Positions 25,569 through 34,645 of a stretch of 64,000 nucleotides of DNA are shown in pieces (position 1 is the first letter of the stretch; each line of letters starts with the position of its first letter). A program made the translations under genes and the position numbers. The notes under the pieces were generated by a model, which was given only the letters and a program-made list of their open reading frames with translations, ran no database searches and was not told the DNA's origin. Source of the DNA: Planosporangium spinosum (GTDB lineage Bacteria; Actinomycetota; Actinomycetes; Mycobacteriales; Micromonosporaceae); NCBI RefSeq assembly GCF_049999945.1, contig NZ_JBLYUB010000011.1:144749-208748 (forward strand), given 5' to 3'.

Positions 25569-26498
25569 GTGCGAGTGATCAGACCGGTCGCGGTCCTCAC
25601 CGCGGCCGTCACCGTGGTGGCCGTGCTGCTAGCCGTGCCGAGTCTGCGCGCCGAGGTGCTCGACGCCCTGAACCTGAGCGACGACGCGGCCGGCGCCGCG
25701 GCGATCCTCCCCGACGGCCGCCTGGCGGGCCACGGCAACCTGCGCATCGCCGCCCAGCCCGCCCCGCCGCCGCGGACCGTGCTCACCGCGACCACGGTGA
25801 CCGTGGACACGAAGGGCAACTTCTACTCGTGGGCCCTGCTCGACCGGCAGACCGGCAAGATCGCGGGCTCGCCCAACTACATCTCCGGCCGCAACAGCAC
25901 CGAGTCGATGATCAAAGCCTGGCTCACCTCGGACTACCTGCGCCTGCTCGGCAACAAGCAGCCGACCGCCCAGCGCCTGGCCGAGCTGAGCCGCATGATC
26001 CGCGACAGCGACGACAAGGCCGCCCAGGACATCTACCAGGTCAACGGCCGGAACACGACGATCACTCGGATGATCAGCGTCTGCGGTCTGACCGAGACGA
26101 CGATGATCAACGGCTGGTGGAGCAAGACCGAGGTCAGCGCCCGGGACGCGGTACGGCTCGGTGAGTGCGTGGCCAGCGGGAAGGCTGCCGGGCCCAAGTG
26201 GACCAGCTGGGTGCTCAGCGAGATGCGACAGGTGCGCGGCACCGTCGCCGAGGAGCCCAACGGCGGACGCTGGGGGATCATCGACGCGCTACCCAAGGAC
26301 GTGGCCGGCGAGGTCGCCATCAAGAACGGCTGGACCAAGCTGTACGAGGACGGCAAGTGGCACCTCAACTGCCTCGCCATCCACTCCGACTGGGTGCTGG
26401 CAGTGCTCACCCGCTACGACATGAGCCTGGGCAAGGAGTACGGCGTCTCCATCTGCCAGCAGGTCACCAAGCAGTTGATGAGCACCGGCAAGTCCTGA
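25569..26498 (+). CDS. Secreted serine hydrolase, beta-lactamase/transpeptidase-like fold
   Basis: 309 aa with an N-terminal signal/anchor helix (residues 5-28). Active-site-like motifs: S113-M-I-K116 (SxxK), S147-D-D149 (SDN-like) and K252-N-G (KTG-like). Spacing between the first two is shorter than in class A beta-lactamases, so this is a relative of unknown substrate, not an assured resistance enzyme. GTG 25569 follows an AGGAG site. A cell-wall role is inferred from secretion and fold. Confidence 0.7.
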   Translation: MRVIRPVAVLTAAVTVVAVLLAVPSLRAEVLDALNLSDDAAGAAAILPDGRLAGHGNLRIAAQPAPPPRTVLTATTVTVDTKGNFYSWALLDRQTGKIAGSPNYISGRNSTESMIKAWLTSDYLRLLGNKQPTAQRLAELSRMIRDSDDKAAQDIYQVNGRNTTITRMISVCGLTETTMINGWWSKTEVSARDAVRLGECVASGKAAGPKWTSWVLSEMRQVRGTVAEEPNGGRWGIIDALPKDVAGEVAIKNGWTKLYEDGKWHLNCLAIHSDWVLAVLTRYDMSLGKEYGVSICQQVTKQLMSTGKS

Positions 26499-26503
26499 GC
26501 AAC

Positions 26504-26540
26504 CGGGCCCGGCGACCGGTCTGAGGCGTCCGGGCCCGGC
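26504..26540. terminator. Putative terminator between convergent genes
   Basis: CCGGGCCCGG occurs at 26504-26513 and again at 26531-26540; being self-complementary, the copies can pair to a 10-bp GC stem with a 17-base loop. It lies just after the serine hydrolase stop and just before the mqnA stop on the other strand. Confidence 0.5.
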
Positions 26541-26549
26541 GGGCGGACG

Positions 26550-27398
26550 TCACCCCTCGAAGAACAGCGGGCCGTCAGCCGGCAGCGGGGGTACCGCCCC
26601 CAGCTCGGCCGCGCGCCGCGCGAACTCGCGTACCCCCTCGACCTGCCGGGCACCGAGCGAGAAGTCCAGAGCCCGGAAGTACGTGGCGAGCGTCGCGGCG
26701 TCGAACGGCTCCCAGCGCGCCGCCGCCGTGGCTACCTCGTCCAGCTCGCGCAGGGACAGGTCGCGGGAGCGCAGGAACGCCTCGTGCACCTCCTTGACCC
26801 GGCCCGGGTTGGCCTCGGCGAAGTCGCGCCGGGCGGCCCACACCGCGAAGACCATCGGCAGGCCGGTCCACTCCCGCCAGGCCTGCCCCAGGTCGGTGAC
26901 GGTGAGCCCCTGGCGGGGCGCCTCGTAGAGCGCGCGCAGTGCCACGTCGCCGATCACCGCCGCCCCGTCGGCCTCCAGCAGCATCGCGGTGACGTCCGGC
27001 GGGCACCGGAAGTACTCGGGGTTGGCGCCGTACCGGCCGGCGAGCAGCATCTGGGCCAGCAGCACGCCGGTACGCGACGTCGAGCCGAGCGCGACCCGGC
27101 GGCCGTCCAGCTCCGCGGGCGGGACCGTGGACACCAGGTTGACCGACAGCACCGGCCCGTCGCTGCCGACCGCGATGTCCGGCAGGACGAGCAGCTGGTC
27201 GGCGTTGCGCAGGTACTCGACCAGTGAGATCGGGCCGATGTCCAGGTCACCGGCGACCAGCGCGGCGTTGAGCCGGTCCGGGGTGTCCTTGTGCAGGTCC
27301 ACGTCGAGCAGGGCGCCCGATCGCATGAGCCCCCAGTACAGGGGGAGGCAGTTGAGGAACTGGATGTGCCCGACTCTGGGCCGTTGCGCGACGTTCAC
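26550..27398 (-). CDS. mqnA: Chorismate dehydratase
   Basis: First enzyme of the futalosine menaquinone pathway, converting chorismate to 3-[(1-carboxyvinyl)oxy]benzoate; 282 aa, periplasmic-binding-protein fold. Seen: VGHIQFLNCLPLYWGL at the start, LDIGPISLVEYLRNADQL, and GSTSRTGVLLAQMLL for substrate binding. GTG 27398 start. It stands alone, 25 bases downstream of the MFS gene on the same strand, away from mqnC, mqnE, mqnP and mqnL, which are all elsewhere in the window. Confidence 0.92.
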   Translation of the reverse strand: MNVAQRPRVGHIQFLNCLPLYWGLMRSGALLDVDLHKDTPDRLNAALVAGDLDIGPISLVEYLRNADQLLVLPDIAVGSDGPVLSVNLVSTVPPAELDGRRVALGSTSRTGVLLAQMLLAGRYGANPEYFRCPPDVTAMLLEADGAAVIGDVALRALYEAPRQGLTVTDLGQAWREWTGLPMVFAVWAARRDFAEANPGRVKEVHEAFLRSRDLSLRELDEVATAAARWEPFDAATLATYFRALDFSLGARQVEGVREFARRAAELGAVPPLPADGPLFFEG

Positions 27399-27423
27399 GA
27401 CTCCCCACGGTAGCCGGGACGGA

Positions 27424-28770
27424 TCAGGCCACCGTCACGGCCGCCGACCTGGAGGGGTCACCGACGGCCGCGACGGTGGAGTCAGAGGTGTCGGACGTGT
27501 CGGAGGTGGCTGACGTGCCGGAGGCGCCGGAGGCGGCCAGGGCACGGATCCGCTCCCGGCGGGCCGCGCGCAGCATCGGCGGCAGGCACGCCACCACCGC
27601 CACCACGCCCAGGGCACCGCTCACCTCCAGCAGGGTCGCGGGCGCGAACCGGTCGACGAGGACACCGCCGGCCACGAAACCGACGATGTTGACCCCGTTG
27701 CACACCGCGCCGAAGTAACCGAACGCCCGACCGCGGGCGGCGCCGGGCGCGCGCCGGGACAGCAGCAGCCCTCCGAGGCTGTTCAGTACGCCGTTGCCGA
27801 CGCCGCCCAGCGCGTACAGGGCCACCAGCCAGCCGATGTTCGGCACCAGTCCGCAGGCGGCGATGATCGCCGAGGTGCAGGCGAGCGCGCCCGCCGTGAG
27901 CAGCGCGTACCCACTGTCGTCGGTGCGCCACCGGGCGATCAGCCAGGACCCGAGGATCATGGTGCCGGTCCACACCGCGCCGATGACGCCGTACACGGTG
28001 ACCGGGGCGCGCAGGGTCTCCCGCACGAAGAAGACCTCCACCACGTTGGCGATGCTGACGACCCCGATGACCAGGCCCGTCATCGCCACCATCGGCATCA
28101 GCAACCGGTCGCGCCACAGGCTCCAGGTCGGTGTGTCGGCGGTGTCCCCCGCGGGGGCCGTGTCCGGCGCCGAACTGGTAGCCGCCAGGTGCCGGCGGGT
28201 CGCGATGAGCAGCCCGGCGACGGTGATGCCGAGGAAGGTCGCGGCATCGGCGAGCAGCGGTCCGCGCAGCCCGTACGCGCCGAGCAGCAGACCTGCCGCC
28301 GGCGGGCCGGCGAGCATGCCGACCGAGGACGCGGTTTGCAGCATGGCCATGGCCCGTGGCAGATCGTCGCGGCGCACCATCTCCGGCACCAGCGCCGCGA
28401 ACGTCGGCTGGGTGACCGAGGCGCCCGCCGCCACGGCCGCGACCAGCGCGACGAGCACCGGCGTGGACCGGCTGTAGGCCATGGCGACGCAGCAGGCAGC
28501 CTGCGCAAGGCTGACGGCGGTCAGCAGCAGCCGGCTGTCGGCGCGGTCGACCAGGCGGCCACTCAGTGGTGCGAGCAGCACGAGCGGAGCGCTGGCCGCG
28601 ACCAGTACCGCGGCGACCGCGATGCCACCCTCACCGTGTCCCTGCATGGCGAGCATCAGGGCGGTGGCGGCGAGCATGTCGCCGCCGATCGAGGCACCGC
28701 GCGCGATCGCGGCGATGTACACGTCGCGCCAGCGCGACTCGGAAACGGCGGGCGCAGACGTGAAAGACAT
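27424..28770 (-). CDS. MFS transporter
   Basis: 448 aa major facilitator protein with about 12 transmembrane segments in two halves; SGRLVDRADSRLLL after helix 2 is the motif-A loop. Charged and low-complexity residues (Ser/Asp/Thr) form the last 35 positions. It lies nine bases after an ArsR-type regulator gene, an arrangement typical for a regulator-controlled efflux pump. Substrate unknown. Confidence 0.85.
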   Translation of the reverse strand: MSFTSAPAVSESRWRDVYIAAIARGASIGGDMLAATALMLAMQGHGEGGIAVAAVLVAASAPLVLLAPLSGRLVDRADSRLLLTAVSLAQAACCVAMAYSRSTPVLVALVAAVAAGASVTQPTFAALVPEMVRRDDLPRAMAMLQTASSVGMLAGPPAAGLLLGAYGLRGPLLADAATFLGITVAGLLIATRRHLAATSSAPDTAPAGDTADTPTWSLWRDRLLMPMVAMTGLVIGVVSIANVVEVFFVRETLRAPVTVYGVIGAVWTGTMILGSWLIARWRTDDSGYALLTAGALACTSAIIAACGLVPNIGWLVALYALGGVGNGVLNSLGGLLLSRRAPGAARGRAFGYFGAVCNGVNIVGFVAGGVLVDRFAPATLLEVSGALGVVAVVACLPPMLRAARRERIRALAASGASGTSATSDTSDTSDSTVAAVGDPSRSAAVTVA

Positions 28771-28779
28771 GTTTCGAAG

Positions 28780-29376
28780 TTACGGCTTCACATCCTCCGA
28801 CGCAAGGCGGTCGATGGGAAAAGCCCGGTAATTGACAGCGACCGGCCGGGCGCCCTCCGGCGGATTGAGCCGCCGCATGAACGAGTACGGCTCGAGCACC
28901 TTCTCCACCGCCTCGTTGATCTGCTGCAACTCCTCGGCGGTGACGAGGACATGGCTCCGGTTGAAGCGGGAGGCGGCGTACCAGTCCGGATCGTCGGAGG
29001 GTGCGGCCTGCGCCCACCGCCGGACCTGCGACTCGTCCCGCGCGAGCATGGCATCAACCAGGGTCCGCTCCGCGTCCCACACCTCTGGCGGGTCGGTGGG
29101 GGCGACCTCCACCCGGAACCCACCACCGGCGCGCTGCCACACCCGCTCCCGGCCGTCACCTCGACTGGGCGCCTCCTCGACCAGGCCGTACTTGGCCAGC
29201 GCCCGCAGGTGATAGCTGGTCGCACTCGGCGACAAGCCGACAACCTGCGCAAACTGGGTCGCGGTCCCGGTCTGACCGGTCGCCAGCGCGTCGAGGATCG
29301 CCAGTCGGGCCGGGTGGGCCAGCGCCCGCATGATCTGTGGGTCGCGGATCTGAAGGGGAGGTTGTTCCTCGGTCAC
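28780..29376 (-). CDS. ArsR-type winged-helix transcriptional regulator
   Basis: 198 aa from GTG 29376. Residues 15-85 form a winged helix (MRALAHPARLAILDALATGQTG then SATSYHLRALAKYGLVEE). The C-terminal 110 residues (DPDWYAASRFNRSHVLVTAEELQQINEAVEKVLEPY) probably bind an effector or dimerise. Cysteine metal sites of ArsR are not seen. It probably controls itself and the MFS gene immediately downstream. Longer reading of the frame upstream lacks coding character. Confidence 0.8.
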   Translation of the reverse strand: MTEEQPPLQIRDPQIMRALAHPARLAILDALATGQTGTATQFAQVVGLSPSATSYHLRALAKYGLVEEAPSRGDGRERVWQRAGGGFRVEVAPTDPPEVWDAERTLVDAMLARDESQVRRWAQAAPSDDPDWYAASRFNRSHVLVTAEELQQINEAVEKVLEPYSFMRRLNPPEGARPVAVNYRAFPIDRLASEDVKP

Positions 29377-29634
29377 CTCATTAGCGTGCCTGCTCGCCCC
29401 GACCGCCGTACACGTCCCCCCGGCGGCACCTGTCCGGCGCCAATGCCGTGCCGGCGTAAATGACCTGACTGAGTTCCCGTGGCCGCGTACACTCTTCTCT
29501 CCGCGTGCCCTCCCCGGCGCGCGCACCGCTCGACGGCCGCGGTGAAAGCACCGCAGCGGACGTCATCGCGCCGGCGACCATCGGCACGTCGGATACGCAG
29601 GCGGCAACCATCGACTTCGGCGAAGGTGGCCCCG

Positions 29635-31689
29635 TTGACCCTGCACGCTGTTGACCTCGAAACCGAACTGGCCCGCGAACGGGCCCACCTCGACATCTCC
29701 CGGGCCGCGCTGACACGCATGCGGGAACGCGCCGAACACCTCTTCGCCACCGGCGACCAGGTCAGCGGCGACCCGTTCAGCGCCGAATCCCTCGGCCGTA
29801 CCCTGTCCCGGCGGGTGGCCGAACTGGCCGACAACCCGAGCGCCCCACTCTTCTTCGGCCGCCTGGACTTCGGTGGATCCGACGCCGAACACGCCAACCA
29901 GCGCTACTACGTCGGGCGCCGGCACGTCACCGACGACGCCGGCGAACCGCTGGTACTCGACTGGCGGGCCCCGGTCTCGCGGTCGTTCTACCGGGCCAGC
30001 GCCGGCGACCCGCAGGGGGTGGCCGTCCGGCGCCGCTTCGGCTGGGCCGTCCGGACCGGCGACGACGGCGCCCCGGAAGGCGTCCTGACCAGCTTCGAAG
30101 ACGAACACCTCGACCGGGGCGAGGAGCTGGGCACGGCCAGCCGGATCCTCACCGCCGAGATCGAGCGGCCCCGCGTCGGCCCGATGCGCGACATCGTCGC
30201 CACCATCCAGCCCGAACAGGACGAGCTGGTCCGCGCCGACCTGGCCGAGTCGATCTGTGTACAGGGCGCGCCCGGCACCGGGAAGACCGCCGTCGGCCTG
30301 CACCGCGCCGCGTACCTGCTCTACCTGCACCGCGAGCGGCTCAAGCGGGCCGGCGTACTCATCGTCGGGCCCAACCGGGCGTTCCTGCACTACATCGCGG
30401 CGGTCCTGCCGGCCCTCGGCGAGCTGGACGTCACCCAGACGACCATCGACGACCTCGTCGCCCGGGTACCGGTCCGCGCCGTGGACTCCCCCGCTGCCGC
30501 CGCCGTCAAGCAGGACGCCCGGATGGCCCGGGTCCTCGCGAACGCCCTGCACGCCCGGATCGCCCGGCCCACCGAACCGATCATGGTGCCGGACGGCTCG
30601 TACCGCTGGCGGATCTCGGTCGACGCGCTGCGCCGGATCGTCGACGACGTACGGCGGGAGGCACCGGCGTACGGTGTCGGCCGCGAACGCGTCCGGGCCC
30701 GCGTCGTCGCCCTGCTGGTGCGGCAGGCCGAGTACACCAGCGGTGAGTCCCCCGGCGAGGCATGGCAGCGCCGGATGGGCAGGGCGAAGCCGGTGACCGC
30801 GTTCCTCGACGCGGTCTGGCCGGCGGTCACCCCGGAGCAGCTCGTCGTCGACGTCCTGTCCGACCCGGACGACGAGCTGCTGACCGAGGCCGAACGGGAC
30901 GCGGTCCGCTGGGCCACGCCGCCGAAGACGCCGAAGTCGGCCCGGTGGACGGCCGCCGACACGGTACTCATCGACGAGGCCGCCGGCCTGATCGAGCGGG
31001 TACCGAGCTTCGGGCACGTCGTCATCGACGAGGCCCAGGACCTCTCGCCGATGCAGTGCCGGGTGATCGCCCGGCGCAGCGAGCACGGGTCGATCACCCT
31101 GCTCGGTGACCTCGCCCAGGGCACCGCGCCGTGGGCGGCCCGGGCCTGGCGCGAGACCCTCGCCCACCTCGGCAAGCCCGACGCCCGGGTGGTCGGGCTG
31201 CGTACCGGGTTCCGGGTACCGCAGGTGGTGGTCGACCTGGCCAACCGGCTGCTGCCGGCGTTGGACGTGGACGTACCCGGGGCGGTGTCGCTGCGGCGCG
31301 ACGGCACGCTGCGGATCCAGCAGGTGCCCGACCTGGCGGCGGCGACGGTCGAGGCGGTACGCACCGCGGGCGGGTTCGACGGCTCGGTCGGCGTCATCGC
31401 GGCGGACGCCGCCGTACCCGGCCTGGTCACGGCGTTGACGGCGGCCGGGGTGACGGTGGGCGGCCCCGACGACGACGAGCGGGTCACGGTAATGCCGGCC
31501 ACCCTGGCCAAGGGCCTGGAGTACGACCACGTGATCGTCGTCGAGCCGGCCGCCATCGTGGCCGCCGAACCGCGCGGCCTGCACCGGCTGTACGTGGTCC
31601 TGACACGCGCCGTGTCCAGGTTGGACGTACTGCACCACGCGCCCCTGCCGGCGGCGGTGACCACGCCCGACGGCCGGAAAGTGTCATAG
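29635..31689 (+). CDS. HelD-like UvrD-family helicase, RNA polymerase recycling factor
   Basis: 684 aa superfamily 1 ATPase. Walker A VQGAPGTGKTAVGLHRAAYL is near residue 210, Walker B VVIDEAQDLSPMQ near 465, and LYVVLTRAVSRL at the end. An N-terminal coiled-coil (DLETELARERAHLDISRAALTRMRERAEHL) and the DWRAPVSRSFYRA motif are characteristic of HelD/HelR, which removes stalled or rifampicin-bound RNA polymerase. TTG 29635 is preferred because AAGGTGG precedes it at good spacing; GTG 29626 is the alternative. Confidence 0.85.
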   Translation: MTLHAVDLETELARERAHLDISRAALTRMRERAEHLFATGDQVSGDPFSAESLGRTLSRRVAELADNPSAPLFFGRLDFGGSDAEHANQRYYVGRRHVTDDAGEPLVLDWRAPVSRSFYRASAGDPQGVAVRRRFGWAVRTGDDGAPEGVLTSFEDEHLDRGEELGTASRILTAEIERPRVGPMRDIVATIQPEQDELVRADLAESICVQGAPGTGKTAVGLHRAAYLLYLHRERLKRAGVLIVGPNRAFLHYIAAVLPALGELDVTQTTIDDLVARVPVRAVDSPAAAAVKQDARMARVLANALHARIARPTEPIMVPDGSYRWRISVDALRRIVDDVRREAPAYGVGRERVRARVVALLVRQAEYTSGESPGEAWQRRMGRAKPVTAFLDAVWPAVTPEQLVVDVLSDPDDELLTEAERDAVRWATPPKTPKSARWTAADTVLIDEAAGLIERVPSFGHVVIDEAQDLSPMQCRVIARRSEHGSITLLGDLAQGTAPWAARAWRETLAHLGKPDARVVGLRTGFRVPQVVVDLANRLLPALDVDVPGAVSLRRDGTLRIQQVPDLAAATVEAVRTAGGFDGSVGVIAADAAVPGLVTALTAAGVTVGGPDDDERVTVMPATLAKGLEYDHVIVVEPAAIVAAEPRGLHRLYVVLTRAVSRLDVLHHAPLPAAVTTPDGRKVS

Positions 31690-31735
31690 ACCCCGGTCGA
31701 CGCCACCTTGCGCGGATACCGCATCATTGTCATCC

Positions 31736-32512
31736 ATGCGGGTTAGGGGATATCCAGCCGGTACGCCGTGTTGGGCCGATGTGTCCACGCCGGACCCGGT
31801 CGCCAGCCGTGACTTCTACGCCGGCCTGTTCGGCTGGACCTGGGCGGACGCCTCGGTCGACGGGTACCTGAACTTCTTCCTCGACGACCGGGCCGTGGCC
31901 GGCCTGCGCAGCGGAGACCCCGCGGCACCGGCGACCTGGACGCCGTACGTGGCGACCGCCGACGTCGACGCGACGATCGCGCTGGCCCGCGAGCACGGCG
32001 GCACGGTGGTGGGCGGACCGGCCGCGCTGGGCGACGCCGCCCGGGTCGCCGTGGTGGCCGACCCGACCGGGGCGGCGATCGGCCTGTGGCAGCGGCTGCG
32101 CTTCGCCGGCTCGCAGGTAGCCAACGAGTTCGGCACCGTGTGCTGGTCGGAGCTGGCCACCCGCGCCCCGGCGGACGCGATCACCTTCTACGACAACGTG
32201 TTCGGCTGGTCGCATCGCGTCTCGGAGGCCGCCGACGGTACGCCGTACACCGAGTGGATCCGCGAGGACCGGACGGTCGCCGGCGTGATCGACATCGAGT
32301 CATGGTTCGCCGACTCCGTCCCGGCCCACTGGACCGTGACGATGCTGGTCGAAGACTGCGCCCGGACCGCCGCCCGCGCCCTTGACCTGGGCGGGAAGGT
32401 GCAGCTCACCCCGACCGACATCGGCGTCGGGATGTACGCGCAGCTGATCGATCCGCAGGGGGCGGGCTTCCGGGTGCTCGAACTCGACCCCGAACTGGCC
32501 GCCGCGCTCTGA
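31736..32512 (+). CDS. Two-domain VOC (glyoxalase-fold) protein
   Basis: 258 aa with duplicated VOC domains: CWADVSTPDPVASRDFYAGLFGW in the first half and VCWSELATRAPADAITFYDNVFGW in the second, each ending in a strand with DPTGA or DPQGAGF. Such proteins are often called hydroxylases or bleomycin-resistance-like, but the substrate is unknown. ATG 31736 reads MRVRGYPAGTP. It follows the helicase gene by 46 bases and ends at a strong stem-loop. Confidence 0.8.
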   Translation: MRVRGYPAGTPCWADVSTPDPVASRDFYAGLFGWTWADASVDGYLNFFLDDRAVAGLRSGDPAAPATWTPYVATADVDATIALAREHGGTVVGGPAALGDAARVAVVADPTGAAIGLWQRLRFAGSQVANEFGTVCWSELATRAPADAITFYDNVFGWSHRVSEAADGTPYTEWIREDRTVAGVIDIESWFADSVPAHWTVTMLVEDCARTAARALDLGGKVQLTPTDIGVGMYAQLIDPQGAGFRVLELDPELAAAL

Positions 32513-32526
32513 AGCCGGTTGCGCAG

Positions 32527-32567
32527 ACGCAAACAGCCGCCCAGGGCTACCGGGCGGCTGTTTGCGT
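32527..32567. terminator. Bidirectional terminator, 16-bp stem
   Basis: ACGCAAACAGCCGCCC (32527-32542) pairs perfectly with 32552-32567 over a nine-base loop, between the convergent VOC and surface-protein genes. On the plus strand the stem ends in TTTGCGTTGG. Confidence 0.85.
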
Positions 32568-32578
32568 TGGTCGCGTGG

Positions 32579-33730
32579 CTAGATCGAGCGCCTGCGGGTG
32601 ACGCGGACGAGGACGACACCGAGGGCGAGGACGACCAGAGCCGTCACCACCAGCTTCGGCGTCGACTGACCGGTGACCGGCAGGCCCGCCGTACCGGCGG
32701 TGATCGGAAGGGTCAGGTACCGGTACGCACCGTCCGGGCCGACACCGCCGGCCACCAGGGTGTGCGAGCCGGTGAGACCGGCCGGCAACGTGACGCTGGT
32801 GGAGAAGGCACCGCTGCCGTCGGTCGTGACGGTCTTGAGTATCTGCGGAGCCGAGTAGACCACGATCTGGATGGGCGTGTAGGCCGCGTACCCGCTGCCC
32901 GACAGCGTGACCGCCTGGTTGGGCGTCAGCGACGTGCTCGGCGCGGTCAGCTTGCCGGCCGACGGGGGTACGGACGCCGGTGGGGTCGGCGTACCGGCGA
33001 CCGTGCCCGGCACCTTGATGAAATCAGACTTGGCCGGCTCAGAGATGTAGTCGGGGTCCTGCTTGCTGATCGCGAAGACGAGGATCTGGTACGAGGTGCC
33101 GGCGGTCAGTCCCTTGACGGTGCAGGTCAGCTCGGTCGTGGTCTCACAGTTGGGACCCGAGGCCTGGGCGTTCTCCACGAGCGCCTCGACGTGATAGCCC
33201 CCCACACCGCCGCCCAGATCGGCCGGCGGATTCCAGGAGACGACCAGTTCGTTCGGCCCCGGCAGGACCTTGACGTCGCGCGGCTTGCCTGGCAGGGCGA
33301 TCTGCTTGACCGCGATGGTGGCGGTCGCCGAATCCGTGCTGCCAGCGGCTGTGACCTTCACGGAGTAGGTGCCGTCAACACTGCCGGTGAAGGTACAGGA
33401 GTCGTTGCCGGAGTCCGACTCGGTGACATTCGCACACTGGTTGGCAACCAGCGTCCCGCCAGCGGGCGGCGTAATCTCGACCGTCCACTGCTTCGGGTCG
33501 GCCGTCCCCCAGTCCACATCCCAACTGTTCCAGGCGACATTGACCTTCCGTCCTGTCGTCGGTGAGTCCATGGACAGCTTCAGGTCACCGGCCTTGCCTG
33601 AAGGAGCGACGGGAACAGCGAAGGCGGGCGCCGCGAACCCCAGGGACGCGACCGCGGCTAGTGACGTCGCGACTCCCACCTTGACGTAGCGACGGCCCGA
33701 ACCGCGCGCGCGAAACCCCATTGTGAGCAT
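32579..33730 (-). CDS. LPxTG-anchored surface protein with fibronectin-type domain
   Basis: 383 aa exported protein. A basic signal peptide covers residues 1-39 (ending AAPAFAVP). An Ig-like segment with CTFTGSVDGTYSVKV follows, then a fibronectin type III domain around 145-240 (LPGKPRDVKVLPGPNELVVSWNPPADLGGGVGGYHV), and a Ser/Thr-rich Ig-like strand domain. The sorting signal LPVTG is at 350-354, followed by a helix and RRRS. A sortase should link it to the wall; none is encoded in the window. ATG 33730 has a GGGGGAG site upstream. Confidence 0.85.
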   Translation of the reverse strand: MLTMGFRARGSGRRYVKVGVATSLAAVASLGFAAPAFAVPVAPSGKAGDLKLSMDSPTTGRKVNVAWNSWDVDWGTADPKQWTVEITPPAGGTLVANQCANVTESDSGNDSCTFTGSVDGTYSVKVTAAGSTDSATATIAVKQIALPGKPRDVKVLPGPNELVVSWNPPADLGGGVGGYHVEALVENAQASGPNCETTTELTCTVKGLTAGTSYQILVFAISKQDPDYISEPAKSDFIKVPGTVAGTPTPPASVPPSAGKLTAPSTSLTPNQAVTLSGSGYAAYTPIQIVVYSAPQILKTVTTDGSGAFSTSVTLPAGLTGSHTLVAGGVGPDGAYRYLTLPITAGTAGLPVTGQSTPKLVVTALVVLALGVVLVRVTRRRSI

Positions 33731-33862
33731 TCGGCCTGACTCCCCCTGTATCGCCAGCGCTGCGGCTGGTGCAACCGTGCGAGAGCCGCAATGTATGCCA
33801 ATTTGGACATAGTGGATCGGGAACGCGCCGTCGGGTTCGGGAGCAGTTTGCGACCTGGCGCT

Positions 33863-34645
33863 CTACCGCCGGACCGGGACCACCAGCGGGCCGTGCTCGC
33901 CGGGCAGCACCCGCACCCGGGCGCCGTAGTGGCTCGACAGGAGCTCTTCGGTCAGCACCTCGGCCGGCTTCCCCGCGGCCGCGACCCGGCCGCCGGCCAG
34001 CAGGACCAGGCGGTCGGCGTACTCGCCGGCCACCGACAGGTCGTGCATCGTCGCCAGCACCGTCAGGCCCCGGTCGTGCCGCAGCTCGTCGACCAACTCC
34101 AGGACCTCCTGCTGGTGGCCGATGTCGAGGGCCGCCGTCGGCTCGTCGAGCAGCAGCAGCGGGGCGCCCTGGGCGAGCGCCCGGGCCAGAAACACCCGCT
34201 GGCGCTCGCCACCCGACAGCCGCTCCAGGGGGCGGGTGGCGAACCCGGCCAGGTCGAGCCGTTCCAGTACCCCGTGGACCACCGCCAGGTCGGCTGCCGA
34301 CTCCCGGCCCAGGGTCGGGATGTACGGGGTGCGCCCGAGCAGGACGTAGTCGCGCACCGCCATGCCCGGCGGAACGGTCGGCTGCTGCGGCACCACGGCG
34401 ACGAGCCGGGCCCGCTCCCGGCGGTGCAGGCCGGCGACGGGCGTACCGAACAGCGACACCGACCCGGTGCACGGCAGCAGGTTGCCGATGGCGCGCAGCA
34501 GGGTCGACTTGCCGGCGCCGTTCGGGCCGATGATCGTGACCCATTCACCGGCGCCGACGTCGAGGTCCACCCCGTGCAGGACGGTACGGCCGTCCAGCGC
34601 GACGGCGACCGACCGGGCTTCCACCGCGGGGCTGCCGGCCGTCAT
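33863..34645 (-). CDS. btuD: ABC transporter ATP-binding protein (vitamin B12 type)
   Basis: 260 aa ATPase of the FecCD/BtuCD class. Walker A GPNGAGKST is near residue 41, signature LSGGERQRVFLARAL near 145 and Walker B LLLLDEPTAALD near 167. ATG 34645 overlaps the permease stop by four bases. Third gene of an operon led by a cobalamin riboswitch, which argues for corrinoid rather than siderophore import despite the FepC-like sequence. Confidence 0.88.
   Translation of the reverse strand: MTAGSPAVEARSVAVALDGRTVLHGVDLDVGAGEWVTIIGPNGAGKSTLLRAIGNLLPCTGSVSLFGTPVAGLHRRERARLVAVVPQQPTVPPGMAVRDYVLLGRTPYIPTLGRESAADLAVVHGVLERLDLAGFATRPLERLSGGERQRVFLARALAQGAPLLLLDEPTAALDIGHQQEVLELVDELRHDRGLTVLATMHDLSVAGEYADRLVLLAGGRVAAAGKPAEVLTEELLSSHYGARVRVLPGEHGPLVVPVRR

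Noticed and set aside
29563..31638. 691-codon minus-strand frame opposite the helicase
   Set aside because: Low-complexity Arg/Gly/Asp/Val translation mirroring a clear superfamily 1 helicase with complete motifs.
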